DNA of 64,000 nucleotides from Oceanisphaera sp. IT1-181. GTDB lineage: Bacteria; Pseudomonadota; Gammaproteobacteria; Enterobacterales; Aeromonadaceae. Numbering within the stretch: position 1 is the stretch's first letter; every line of letters begins with the position of its first letter. Where the stretch lies: positions 2,413,001 through 2,477,000 of the forward strand of contig NZ_CP136856.1 of the NCBI RefSeq assembly GCF_033807535.1, written 5' to 3'. Both the position numbers and the translations under genes were made by a program. This document shows positions 43,776 through 52,920 of the stretch, piece after piece. The notes under the pieces are model-generated. The model ran no database searches. It worked only from the letters and a program-made list of their open reading frames with translations, and was not told the origin of the DNA.

Positions 43776-45260
43776 ATCAAGTTACCTATCGAAACAGAGA
43801 ATGAAGTAGAGAGTTCTGCAGCAGCCAGCTGGGCGCCTTGTCCTAAGTGTCAGGGGCGCGGCCGGATCAGTCAGAAGATCCGCAAGAAAGTGAAGCTCAG
43901 CTATCAGGCAGCGCTAGCGCAGTTTGAAAAGAACGGCGGCACGGCTCCTGCTCTCCCTAAAGCACACTTATCTTCATGCCCAAACTGTGGCGGATCTGGA
44001 CTGATCGCGGCTCTTACCCCACCGGTAGCCGATACAGAAAACTATCCAACTGTGGCGATCATTGGAGGCGGCATTGGCGGCGTAGCATTGGCGGTGGCCT
44101 GTTTACACCGTGGCATTCCGTTCACCCTTTATGAGCGCGATAGTGGCTTTGAAGCTCGCTCTCAGGGTTATGGCCTCACCTTGCAACAAGCGAGCAAAGC
44201 CATCGAAGGCTTAGGTATTTTCTCTCTCGATAAGGGCGTGGTGTCTACTCGCCATGTGGTACACACCACTGACGGCAAAGTGCTTGGCGAATGGGGCATG
44301 AGAAAGTGGCTGCACTCAGATAGCACTTCTGCGCCTAAGCGCACTAACGTGCATATCGCCCGTCAGTCTTTGCGCTTAGCGCTGCTGGAACAATTGGGTG
44401 CCCACCTGAATGAACTCCCAAATACACACAGCTGCGTAAAATGGGGCCATCAGTTGGTCGACTTTAAAGAGACTGATAAAGGCGTTGAGCTGAGCTTTGA
44501 GGTGAACGGACAAATACAAAGCGCCAAAGCGGACTTGGTGGTGGGTGCCGATGGTATTAGAAGTGTCGTTCGCCACTTAGCTTTGGGGCACGACATAAGC
44601 TCCCTGCGTTATTTGGATTGCATGGTGATCTTAGGGATCTGCCCATTAAGTGCGCTTGAAGGCGTAGACAGTGATTTACTGGACTCTGCTACGGTATTTC
44701 AAACCGCCAATGGCCATGAGCGTATTTATATCATGCCCTACGACGCCGATTCTGTGATGTGGCAATTAAGCTTTCCTATGGCAGAAAACGAAGCTAGAGC
44801 CTTGAGTGCCCAAGGCACTGCAGCGCTAAAGGCAGAAGCCTGCAAGCGCACCCAGTGGCACTCGCCCATTCCGCAGATTTTGGCAGCCACTCAGGATGCA
44901 CAAATTTCTGGCTATCCGGTGTATGACCGCGCCTTACTCACGCCAGAATTATTGGCAAGCGCAGGTCCCATTACATTGCTTGGCGATGCGGCGCACCCCA
45001 TGAGCCCGTTTAAAGGGCAAGGCGCTAACCAAGCGTTGCTCGATGCATTATCACTGGCACGCATTATTGTCAGAAGCTGCCGGCCACAATCGAACTGGCG
45101 CGATGCAGGCATTCGCAACCGCGTGTTAGGCGAGTTTGAAGCTGAGATGCTAGAGCGCAGCGCCACTAAAGTGACGGATTCAGCAGACGCGGCGCAATTT
45201 CTGCACTCGGATGTGGTGCTGCATGAGAGCGATGAACCTAGAGGGCGTTGTTTAAAGTAA
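43776..45260 (+). CDS. FAD-dependent monooxygenase with an N-terminal DnaJ-type zinc motif
   Basis: Aromatic-hydroxylase-like flavoprotein: Rossmann motif AIIGGGIGGVALAVA (about 94-108), internal VVGADGIRSVVRH, and GDAAHPMSPFKGQGANQALLD. Substrate unknown. Ahead of it the frame encodes two CxxCxGxG motifs, CPKCQGRG (22-29) and CPNCGGSG (68-75), like one zinc unit of DnaJ. The first GTG (43890) would drop the first motif. No ATG, GTG or TTG exists further up; GAGGG at 43764-43768 is seven bases before an ATC (43776), which I take as start (494 residues). TATAAT at 43721 may be the -10 box. Start uncertain; function inferred by fold only. Confidence 0.75.
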   Translation: MKLPIETENEVESSAAASWAPCPKCQGRGRISQKIRKKVKLSYQAALAQFEKNGGTAPALPKAHLSSCPNCGGSGLIAALTPPVADTENYPTVAIIGGGIGGVALAVACLHRGIPFTLYERDSGFEARSQGYGLTLQQASKAIEGLGIFSLDKGVVSTRHVVHTTDGKVLGEWGMRKWLHSDSTSAPKRTNVHIARQSLRLALLEQLGAHLNELPNTHSCVKWGHQLVDFKETDKGVELSFEVNGQIQSAKADLVVGADGIRSVVRHLALGHDISSLRYLDCMVILGICPLSALEGVDSDLLDSATVFQTANGHERIYIMPYDADSVMWQLSFPMAENEARALSAQGTAALKAEACKRTQWHSPIPQILAATQDAQISGYPVYDRALLTPELLASAGPITLLGDAAHPMSPFKGQGANQALLDALSLARIIVRSCRPQSNWRDAGIRNRVLGEFEAEMLERSATKVTDSADAAQFLHSDVVLHESDEPRGRCLK

Positions 45261-45322
45261 CAAATGCTGAAAACAAACAGGCACCTAAATAAAGCTGATA
45301 CAGAAAGATGAATTCAGTCACC

Positions 45323-45352
45323 AGCCGCGCTCACTAGAGCGCGGCTTTTTTG
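45323..45352 (+). terminator. Rho-independent terminator after the monooxygenase
   Basis: AGCCGCGCTC-ACTA-GAGCGCGGCT with T6; separates the gene from the riboswitch unit. Confidence 0.9.
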
Positions 45353-45411
45353 TTGAGGCCCCTTTTGTTAAGGCCCCGTCGCAGAGGAACAACAGCTTTG
45401 CTGTATAAATC

Positions 45412-45439
45412 TCGACCTTAATGCCTAAATAGGTATAAT
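45412..45439 (+). promoter_or_regulatory. sigma70 promoter of the riboswitch transcript
   Basis: TCGACC (45412-45417), 16-bp spacer, TATAAT (45434-45439). The aptamer begins about 26 bp later. Confidence 0.65.
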
Positions 45440-45464
45440 GCAGACTGACTTATAACCATAAGTC

Positions 45465-45558
45465 ATATCCTAAGGGGTGGCAGTTACGATTGCCTGAGAT
45501 GCGCAGACGCGAACCCTTTGAACCTGATCCGGCTAATACCGGCGTAGGAATAGGAAGC
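45465..45558 (+). promoter_or_regulatory. TPP riboswitch (THI element)
   Basis: The aptamer shows conserved blocks in order: AAGGGGTGGC, GCCTGAGATGCG (pyrimidine-sensing CUGAGA), ACCCTTTGAACCTGATC and GGCTAATACCGGCGTAGGAA. Binding of thiamin pyrophosphate is expected to shut off the gene downstream. About 90 nt separate it from the receptor start codon; there is no obvious T-tract terminator there, so control of translation initiation is more likely. Confidence 0.95.
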
Positions 45559-45647
45559 CGCAACGCTTTGCTCTGCTCTCACCTGCCTGCTCTCGTCGTT
45601 ACCCGGTTTTCGTATCTATAACCTATAGATCTATGCGGAGACTTGAA

Positions 45648-47726
45648 ATGCCAAAATTACCTTTTTTACCCTCAGCGGTATCTTCAGCCGTGGCTTTAGG
45701 CCTAATGGCCGCGTTACCGACTTATGCAGTCGCGGCTGAGGTTTATACCCTAGACACCACCACCGTTACGTCCAGCTTTCGTGATGACAGCCTGCAAGAA
45801 ACTGCGGCCAGCGTAAGCGTGATTGATGAAGCTGAGCTCAATAAGCCCGGCAACAATCATCTTGAAGACGTATTGGCGCAAACGCCTAACGTAAACTTGA
45901 GCGCCGGTGCCTCGCGCGGCAAATATTACCAGATCCGCGGTGTGGGCGAGCGCAGCCAGTTTATTGGTGCAGTTAATCCTTCGGTAGGTGTGTTGGTCGA
46001 TGGCATAGACATGAGCGCCATGACCTTAGGTGCCACCTTGCTGGACACTAAACAGGTAGAAGTGCTGCGTGGCCCACAAAGTAGTTTGTATGGCGCCAAC
46101 GCCTTGGCTGGCCTAATCAACATTAGCGCCAATGAGCCTACCGACACCTTAACAGGTGATGTGGAACTGACGGTGGCTGAGTACAACACCCAGAACTTAG
46201 CGGCGGCCGTAGGCGGGCCTATTAGCGACAATGTCTCCTATCGCGTTGCCGCCCAGCGCAATACCAGCGATGGTTTTGTGAAAAACGATTACCTAAATCG
46301 CGACGACACTAACAATATTGATGAAACCCTGCTGCGCACTAAGTTTCGCATTGCCGTCAGTGAAGATTTGGACTTAGACCTCACCGCCTTTTACGCCAAT
46401 GTTGATAACGGTTATGACGCCTTTTCTCTGGATAATACCCGCCATACCTTATCGGATAACCCAGGCCACGACCGCCAAGAAACGCTGGCACTGTCGGGTA
46501 AAACGACTTGGTATGGCAATGAGAACTTTATTCAGGAAACATCCATCAGCGTCAATAAGAGCGATCTAGAATATGGTTTTGACGTAGACTGGACCTATCC
46601 AAGCCTACACCCTGACACCTACAGCGCCACCGATAATTACCAAAGGGACGAGCGCGGTGCCACCGTCGATGTGCGCTTTATTTCCACCGAAGAGTCTCGG
46701 CTATTTAACGACAGCACCGACTGGACCGGCGGCCTATATTATTTTCATCGCAGCTCAGATTTAACCCGCGATTACACCTATCTGCCGAGCACCTTTACCA
46801 GTGAGTATGACGCGAACCGCTATGCGGGTTACGGCGAACTCTCCACCGGGCTGACCGACAAGCTTACCTGGATCAACGGCCTGCGCTTAGAAGAAGATAA
46901 TACCCTCTATAGCGACAGTGACGGCAACCGCAGCAAGCCCACCGAACTATTATGGGGTGGGCGCATGGCGCTGGAATACCAAACCAGCGAGACCCAAATG
47001 CTCTATGGCTTGATCGCTCGTGGCTACAAGGTGGGCGGCTATAACTCTAACGGCAAGTTGCCTGACACACTGCGCAATTTTGATTCCGAAACCCTGTGGA
47101 ACTACGAGTTAGGTGCCAAACATAACTTGTTAGACGACAGCTTACACACCCAAGTGGCGGTGTTCTTTCAGCAAAGAGACGACGCGCAAATTAATGGCTC
47201 ACGCACAGTGGTGCGCCCAGATAACTCCAGTGAATACGTAGATTACACAGCCAATGCCGATCGAGCCTATAGCTACGGCTTAGAAGCCCAAGCTCAGTGG
47301 CAAGCGACGCACGCCGTGCGTTTGCACGCCAGCCTAGGCTTGCTACAAACCGAGTTAAAAGAGCCCGGTGCCAACTTTGATGGCCGCGACGCGGCACACG
47401 CTCCCGAATACCAATTTGCGCTTGGCGTGAGCTTTGATCATGGCAGCGGCTGGTTTTCAGGCTTAGATGTGGAAGGTAAAGAGGCGTTTTATTTCTCCGA
47501 CAGTCATAACGCCCGTTCGGACGCCTATGCACTGCTCAATGCGCGCTTTGGTTATCAGTTAGATAACTGGACTGTGACCTTGTGGGGCAAAAATCTCACC
47601 GATGAAGAATATGCGGTACGTGGCTTTGAGTTCCCGAACGACCCGCGTAAAGGCTACATCACGGAGCAGTATGTACAGCAAGGCGCACCACGCATGTTTG
47701 GCCTGACCACCAAGTATTCGTTCTAA
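45648..47726 (+). CDS. TonB-dependent outer-membrane receptor, probably for thiamin or a precursor
   Basis: 692 residues from ATG 45648, with GGAG eight bases upstream; an ATG at 45633 has no ribosome-binding site. Signal peptide ending TYAVAAE, a TonB-box-like TLDTTTVT, a plug domain (about 45-160; QIRGVGERSQFIG, VLRGPQSSLYGANALAGLIN) and a 22-strand-type barrel ending in the aromatic TTKYSF. The function is inferred from the TPP riboswitch: thiamin-regulated TonB receptors are known, and thiamin can be limiting in sea water. Single gene with its own terminator. Confidence 0.9.
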   Translation: MPKLPFLPSAVSSAVALGLMAALPTYAVAAEVYTLDTTTVTSSFRDDSLQETAASVSVIDEAELNKPGNNHLEDVLAQTPNVNLSAGASRGKYYQIRGVGERSQFIGAVNPSVGVLVDGIDMSAMTLGATLLDTKQVEVLRGPQSSLYGANALAGLINISANEPTDTLTGDVELTVAEYNTQNLAAAVGGPISDNVSYRVAAQRNTSDGFVKNDYLNRDDTNNIDETLLRTKFRIAVSEDLDLDLTAFYANVDNGYDAFSLDNTRHTLSDNPGHDRQETLALSGKTTWYGNENFIQETSISVNKSDLEYGFDVDWTYPSLHPDTYSATDNYQRDERGATVDVRFISTEESRLFNDSTDWTGGLYYFHRSSDLTRDYTYLPSTFTSEYDANRYAGYGELSTGLTDKLTWINGLRLEEDNTLYSDSDGNRSKPTELLWGGRMALEYQTSETQMLYGLIARGYKVGGYNSNGKLPDTLRNFDSETLWNYELGAKHNLLDDSLHTQVAVFFQQRDDAQINGSRTVVRPDNSSEYVDYTANADRAYSYGLEAQAQWQATHAVRLHASLGLLQTELKEPGANFDGRDAAHAPEYQFALGVSFDHGSGWFSGLDVEGKEAFYFSDSHNARSDAYALLNARFGYQLDNWTVTLWGKNLTDEEYAVRGFEFPNDPRKGYITEQYVQQGAPRMFGLTTKYSF

Positions 47727-47760
47727 ATAATCAGCCTGTATACGCTGCGCAAGAAATAAC

Positions 47761-47792
47761 AAAAGCCGCACTCATTGAGGGCGGCTTTTTTG
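47761..47792 (+). terminator. Rho-independent terminator after the TonB receptor
   Basis: AAAAGCCGC, ten-base loop, GGCGGCTTTTTT. Confidence 0.88.
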
Positions 47793-48014
47793 TTGTGAGA
47801 CGTACATCAGCACAACTCATGAGCTAAAGCAGGTGGCTACAAAAGACGGGCTGGTCTTTTAGCTTGGTGGTTAGCGCTACCTTTTCCTCTTTACTGTCTG
47901 AAACCGTTCCGCCTGCGGCGCAATGCGAGAGCAAGCGTTCGCCTACAACAACCATGTTTCTTTTTAGCCCGGCGCTTGGTGCTAGGCGTTTGTTTATGTC
48001 GTCCCCTTCACTCT
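47793..48014. other. Gap between convergent genes
   Basis: Holds R2-like fragments (GGTGGCTACAAAAGACGGGC; CGTTCGCCTACAACAACC) and a 7-bp-period piece GCGCTTG, GTGCTAG, GCGTTTG (about 47980-48000). No gene. Confidence 0.55.
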
Positions 48015-50759
48015 TTACCCATCCCCCTTCACCAAGCCTGCTGCCCGCTGCACTTTTTGGTGCATCCATGCCAAGCCTAATAACGCCAAGCCTAAGCCCA
48101 TAAAGGCGGACACACGCCACAGGCCTTGCAGGCCGTCCATATCGATTAAGAAAATCTTGGCGATCACCAGCCCCAATAAAATCATGCCGGCTTTATAAAT
48201 CAGCGGATAGCCTTTTTTAGTGGCATAAGTAATGCCAATAATGGCGTACAGCATGCCCACCACTGAGTAGGTATAGAGCTCTCCGCTATTCAGGCCAGAC
48301 CAAAGCTCCATATCACTGCCGCGCCAGAGCTGGCGTATTTCAAGGGCGCTAAACAACATAAAGGCCCCTCCCGCTACCACCAATGCCCACTGTCTGATCG
48401 CCACCGATTTTGGTAGCAATTGAGGGAAACGATTGAGCATTATCGCCAGTGCTAATGCCAGCAACACGGGGCCACCATAAGCGGGCAGCAGCATATTAAA
48501 TAGCCGAATGTCACTTATCTCAGCCCCGCCCCACCAAGGGTTATACACGCTTATCAATACCAGATAACTGAGGCTAGACAGGCCCAGCAGTAGCAAAGCA
48601 CAGCCACCATATAACCAAGCCAACTGTTGAGCGGCGCGGCCACGCAGCAGGTAAGTCATACTGAGCCCACCCCACAACAGCGTATTAATGGTGGCTTCGG
48701 TAAAGCTGTATTGCTGACTAAAAATATCGCCATCGTAGAGCCAATAGCGCAGCTCGGCACCCAAAAATAACACCAACAAGTGCAGCGTGGCGGCTTCCAG
48801 CCAAGGGCGAATGGCGTCACTGCGGTCGGATAAATAAGTCGCGATGCCAGCCAGTAACGTGCTACCGCCGTAGGTCCATAACACCCAGCTCCATGGGCTT
48901 AACGTTTGGTTAAGCTCATAACTCGCCAGCCAAGGATTAAAGGTAAGGCGCGCCACTACGATGGCCAAGACCACTTTTAATAACAGATACAGCTGCGGCA
49001 TCCGATACTGGCGGGCTAACCACACTAGACTGACAAACTGCACCGCCAGCGCCAGCGTGAGTGAGGCCTCGCGCAACGCCATGGTCACCGCCAGCGCATA
49101 ACTGATATGACTCGCCAACACAGCCCAAACGGCGCCGTTCTGTACGGCTAAATTTTGTACGCCTGTATTTTGCACATCTTTAGAAGGTTGCAAGAATTTG
49201 GCTAAGGCACCATATACGGTGGCAGCCAGCAAGGCACCCAGCGCCCAATCAATACTGGGCTCAATGCCGTGCAGCAGTATCCAGCCCAAACTTAACCACA
49301 CCAAAGGGCTGAGCAAGGTAAAAGAAGCCCAACATTTTGATGTGGGTTGTTGGCGCCACTGCCACCAGCCTACTGCTGCACACAACAAGGCCGACAACAG
49401 CAAATAACTGATAAAGGAAACGTGCAGCTCAAGCGGCAGCTGCACCAGATAAATCATGTCTAGGCCAGCTCGTGTCACATAAGCCAACCACCCCAACGCA
49501 CTGGCGATCACCGCCGCCCAAGGTAAATACCAAAATGTATGTTGTTGAATTGAGTTAGGGCTGGCCCACACAGACACAGGTAATAAAGCGGGTATTTTTA
49601 GCGTCGGCAGCCATAACACCACCGGCCAAATCAGCAGCCAGCTCCAGAACAGCGGGCTGGGGCTAAGACTAGGCTGACCGGCAATGGACACGCCCCACGC
49701 CAATAACAGGCTCAGCATAGCCGCGCGTAAATGACGTGCGCCGACCTGATCTTTATCCGTTAACAGCACAAAAATGGCCAACAGCACTGCCAAATATAGG
49801 GGGATTTCAAACCCTATTACAGGTGCGATTGCTTGCGGCGTAAACAATGCCGCCAGCCACCATAAGAGCGCGCCCGCCAAGGTGGCATACCAAAGCCAAT
49901 CACGAAATACAAAGCGCATCAGCAACAGCGAGCTAAAGGTAATTAAGACACTGTAACTCAGCACAAAGGTGATACTGCCTGCATCACTGTCGATTAATAG
50001 CGGCACTATATAAGCACCACTCAAGCCCATCAGCGCCAATAAAGGGCCGTGCAGCCGTGCTAACACCATAGTGCTCAGCGAGACAACCGCCAGTAGCGTT
50101 AAACCAAGCAAGGGGCCTATCAACTGATAATGATGAATGCCCGCCAACAAGGCCGCATACAAAGTCACGCTGCCGCCACCGGCCAGTGCGGCAAAAATTT
50201 GATCGCGGTACCCATGGCGGCGGCGTAAATATTCGGCTGCAGTATGCAATACCGCACCCACACTGAGCGCCAGCAACAGTTGCAGCACTGGGCCCAATAA
50301 GCCTTCGCTTACCGAATAGTGCACCATAAAAATACCCGCCAGTGCCAAGCTCAAACCACCGAGCCACACCATCCAGTTTTCTTTGAGAGACTGCATAAAT
50401 GGCGACGGCAGCGGCGCTTGAACTTGACGGGTAGCCTGAGCGGCTGGCTTCACCGTCGGTTTGTTGGGCGAGCTTGCTGGCATGGCCGTATCCGCAGAGG
50501 CGGGCGCGCTAGCGGTCTTTATGACGGGAATCTTGATGGGAATGCTGGATTGTGGCGCTTGCGGCTTAAGCTCTTGCGATATTAATTCCTGCGCTTGGCT
50601 AAGCTCCATTTGCTGGCGTAACTCATTAACCTCACGGCTCAGTGAGTTAATACGTAAGGTCTGTTGCTTAAGGTTTCGGTAAGCGAGAAAGCCAAATATC
50701 GCGCCTACGGGAAAAAACAGCACGACCCCGGCCGCTAAAATGATGAGTATTACTTCCAA
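48015..50759 (-). CDS. DUF2339 large membrane protein
   Basis: 914-residue polytopic protein of unknown function. An N-terminal helix (LIILAAGVVLFFPVGAIFGFLAY) is followed by a short coiled coil (LRINSLSREVNELRQQMELSQ, about 36-56) and a Pro/Ala-rich linker to about 125. More than twenty hydrophobic segments fill the rest, with conserved DUF2339 patterns such as FALAYRN-like loops and TYATKKGYPLIYKAGMILLG near the end. No enzymatic motif recognised. It is probably an envelope protein. Alone between convergent and divergent gaps. Confidence 0.85.
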   Translation of the reverse strand: MEVILIILAAGVVLFFPVGAIFGFLAYRNLKQQTLRINSLSREVNELRQQMELSQAQELISQELKPQAPQSSIPIKIPVIKTASAPASADTAMPASSPNKPTVKPAAQATRQVQAPLPSPFMQSLKENWMVWLGGLSLALAGIFMVHYSVSEGLLGPVLQLLLALSVGAVLHTAAEYLRRRHGYRDQIFAALAGGGSVTLYAALLAGIHHYQLIGPLLGLTLLAVVSLSTMVLARLHGPLLALMGLSGAYIVPLLIDSDAGSITFVLSYSVLITFSSLLLMRFVFRDWLWYATLAGALLWWLAALFTPQAIAPVIGFEIPLYLAVLLAIFVLLTDKDQVGARHLRAAMLSLLLAWGVSIAGQPSLSPSPLFWSWLLIWPVVLWLPTLKIPALLPVSVWASPNSIQQHTFWYLPWAAVIASALGWLAYVTRAGLDMIYLVQLPLELHVSFISYLLLSALLCAAVGWWQWRQQPTSKCWASFTLLSPLVWLSLGWILLHGIEPSIDWALGALLAATVYGALAKFLQPSKDVQNTGVQNLAVQNGAVWAVLASHISYALAVTMALREASLTLALAVQFVSLVWLARQYRMPQLYLLLKVVLAIVVARLTFNPWLASYELNQTLSPWSWVLWTYGGSTLLAGIATYLSDRSDAIRPWLEAATLHLLVLFLGAELRYWLYDGDIFSQQYSFTEATINTLLWGGLSMTYLLRGRAAQQLAWLYGGCALLLLGLSSLSYLVLISVYNPWWGGAEISDIRLFNMLLPAYGGPVLLALALAIMLNRFPQLLPKSVAIRQWALVVAGGAFMLFSALEIRQLWRGSDMELWSGLNSGELYTYSVVGMLYAIIGITYATKKGYPLIYKAGMILLGLVIAKIFLIDMDGLQGLWRVSAFMGLGLALLGLAWMHQKVQRAAGLVKGDG

Positions 50760-50902
50760 GCTGTTCGCCCTCTTCCCTAAATAAAATGCTCACCCGACGC
50801 CAAAACCAGCGCTCATGTCTCTGTGATAAATCGCCATAACAAGCCGTCAGTCTATCTTCTTTGCCGCTATTACTCACCACAGCGTGTCGGCTTATTGGCC
50901 AT

Positions 50903-50932
50903 AAAAAAGCCGCACTCTTTATAAGTGCGGCT
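50903..50932 (-). terminator. Terminator of the zinc-ribbon gene (minus strand)
   Basis: AGCCGCACT/AGTGCGGCT stem with a run of six T when read on the minus strand. Confidence 0.85.
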
Positions 50933-50986
50933 AATTAAGTGCTGCTAACAAGTGCGGCCTACTTTCGCGGATAGCGTACGGCGTGC

Positions 50987-51415
50987 TTAAAACAGCACGC
51001 GGCGGCCTTTGATGCAATCGCGACACACGGGCTCGCCTTGCAATGAACCTAATACTTCCGGCGCACTGCGTTTGCCACAACAGCTGCATTCGTGAAACGA
51101 CTTTAGCCGAATAGCGATAGTCTCTTCCACCAACGTTAATAGCTGCTCTAGGCTGCCATTATGCGGCTCAATAACACCTTGTGAGCTGGGCTTGGCCGTA
51201 TGAATATCGTGATGGCGCCATTGAATGGCCGGTAAAAACACCTCAACTTTATCGTGCTGAAAAGCCACTATGACCAGCGTGGGCTCGCCAATAAATAACG
51301 TTTGCGCTCCCTGTATCGGGTAGGGCAGCTGGCTTTTGAGATGCTGGCGCCAGGCTTCCAAATTTTGCGGCAATGGCATCGCCAACAATAGGGCGTCCAA
51401 CAACTTGGATGGCAT
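50987..51415 (-). CDS. Small protein with C-terminal zinc ribbon, function unknown
   Basis: 142 residues. The C-terminal part has CSCCGK and CRDC pairs (about 113-136), a zinc-ribbon pattern; the N-terminal part is an alpha/beta region without a motif I recognise. AGAGAGGATTTT precedes the ATG, and a dedicated terminator follows, so it is a real gene. Upstream lies proA on the same strand across a repeat-rich gap; cotranscription is possible but unproven. Confidence 0.7.
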   Translation of the reverse strand: MPSKLLDALLLAMPLPQNLEAWRQHLKSQLPYPIQGAQTLFIGEPTLVIVAFQHDKVEVFLPAIQWRHHDIHTAKPSSQGVIEPHNGSLEQLLTLVEETIAIRLKSFHECSCCGKRSAPEVLGSLQGEPVCRDCIKGRRVLF

Positions 51416-51458
51416 AAAATCCTCTCTTGGGCGAAGTGAGGCGGCGATGAACGCCGCC

Positions 51459-51585
51459 TGTTATGCGTCATACGTTATGCGTGATACGCCGTTAAATTAA
51501 ACGCTGTACGCGATACGCCGACCGTTAAAAATAGGCAGCGTTTATCTTTCACGTACGGCGCATAACGTACAGCGTGACGCGGCCC
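51459..51585. repeat. Long 7-bp-period repeat, ATACGYN type
   Basis: ATGCGTC, ATACGTT, ATGCGTG, ATACGCC (about 51464-51491) run in phase; after a short break AACGCTG, TACGCGA, TACGCCG, and near 51553 ACGTACG, GCGCATA, ACGTACA, GCGTGAC. The longest and most regular example of the period-7 pattern here, directly after proA on its strand. Confidence 0.75.
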
Positions 51586-51591
51586 TTCGGG

Positions 51592-52848
51592 CTAAGGGCG
51601 TACCAAGTAATCCGCTTGGCCTATCCACTTATAACTGGTTAGCTCTTCCAGCCCCATAGGGCCCCGGGCGTGCAATTTTTGGGTAGATACGGCCACTTCG
51701 GCACCTAAGCCAAACTGGGCGCCGTCGGTAAAGCGCGTGGAGGCATTCACGTATACGGCAGCAGAGGGCGCACCATTAATAAAGCGCTCGGCGTTTACCA
51801 TACTATTGGTAAGAATGGCGTCCGAATGGCTGGCATTGTGGCGGCGTAAATGAGCCAAGGCCACATCTACGTTAGGCACTAATTTAACGCCCAGCGTTAA
51901 ACCTAACCACTCGGTGTCAAAGTCACCGTCCACGGCTACCCGAACTTTGGCAGGGCCATCTTTTAATAAGGCTAACGCAGCCGCATCGGCGACCAATTCT
52001 ACGCCTTTTTCGGCCATGCGCGCACTCAAACTTGGCAAGAAATCACTTGCCACCGCTTCATGCACTAACAGGGTATCTATGGTGTTGCAGACACTGGGGC
52101 GCTGGGTTTTAGCGTTATCAATCACCTCAATGGCACGCACCAAATCGGCACTATCGTCCACAAACATATGGCCGATGCCAAAGCCGCCAATGATCACCGG
52201 TATGGTAGCTTGCTCCTTACACAATTTGTGTAAGTTAGCGCCGCCACGGGGGATGATCATATCCACGTATTCATCTAGTTTCAGTAGGCCACTGACCCAC
52301 TCGCGGCCCGGCTCACTGATGTATTGCACTGCAGCTGCAGGCAATTGGCTTGCGGTTAACGCTTGCTGGATAACTTTCACCAACTCTTGGTTGGTATGAA
52401 AAGTTTCACGCCCGCCACGCAAGATGCTGGCGTTGCCAGTTTTTAGGCATAAAGCGGCGATGTCGATGGTCACGTTAGGACGAGCTTCATAGATCACGCC
52501 CACCACGCCTAGTGGTACACGGCGCCGCGATAAGCGCATACCGTTTTCGAGCACGCGGCTGTCTAACTCAGAGCCTACTGGATCGGGCAGAGACACCACA
52601 TTACGCACGTCACTGGCAATGGCACTAATGCGCTCAGGATTAAGCATTAAGCGGTCCAACATGGCTTCACCTATGCCGCTTTCGCGCGCCGCGTTTAAGT
52701 CTTGCTCATTGGCCACTAGTATTTGTGGCGCCGCGGCTTCTAGGGCATCGGCCATCACTAACAAGGCCTGATTTTTAGTACGCGTTGAGCTGTCAGCCAA
52801 CACATAAGCGGCGTCACGAGCCTCCTGCCCCATCTGTTCCAAATTCAT
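51592..52848 (-). CDS. proA: Gamma-glutamyl phosphate reductase
   Basis: Second enzyme of proline synthesis, reducing glutamyl 5-phosphate to the semialdehyde with NADPH. The 418 residues have an aldehyde-dehydrogenase-like fold with the catalytic cysteine in RPSVCNTIDTLLVH and the cofactor region PLGVVGVIYEARPNVT. AGGAG is five bases before the ATG. It lies 72 bp after proB on the same strand. Confidence 0.97.
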   Translation of the reverse strand: MNLEQMGQEARDAAYVLADSSTRTKNQALLVMADALEAAAPQILVANEQDLNAARESGIGEAMLDRLMLNPERISAIASDVRNVVSLPDPVGSELDSRVLENGMRLSRRRVPLGVVGVIYEARPNVTIDIAALCLKTGNASILRGGRETFHTNQELVKVIQQALTASQLPAAAVQYISEPGREWVSGLLKLDEYVDMIIPRGGANLHKLCKEQATIPVIIGGFGIGHMFVDDSADLVRAIEVIDNAKTQRPSVCNTIDTLLVHEAVASDFLPSLSARMAEKGVELVADAAALALLKDGPAKVRVAVDGDFDTEWLGLTLGVKLVPNVDVALAHLRRHNASHSDAILTNSMVNAERFINGAPSAAVYVNASTRFTDGAQFGLGAEVAVSTQKLHARGPMGLEELTSYKWIGQADYLVRP

Positions 52849-52920
52849 ACTTACTCCTAACCGGTCAACATTTATAAGCGTGCTTGCTGTCTGTGCTTAC
52901 CACAGCACTTATGCCTGGGC

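Noticed and set aside
43890..45260. GTG 43890 as start of the flavoprotein monooxygenase
   Set aside because: It would remove one half of a paired CxxCxGxG zinc unit although the frame continues upstream; kept only as an alternative.
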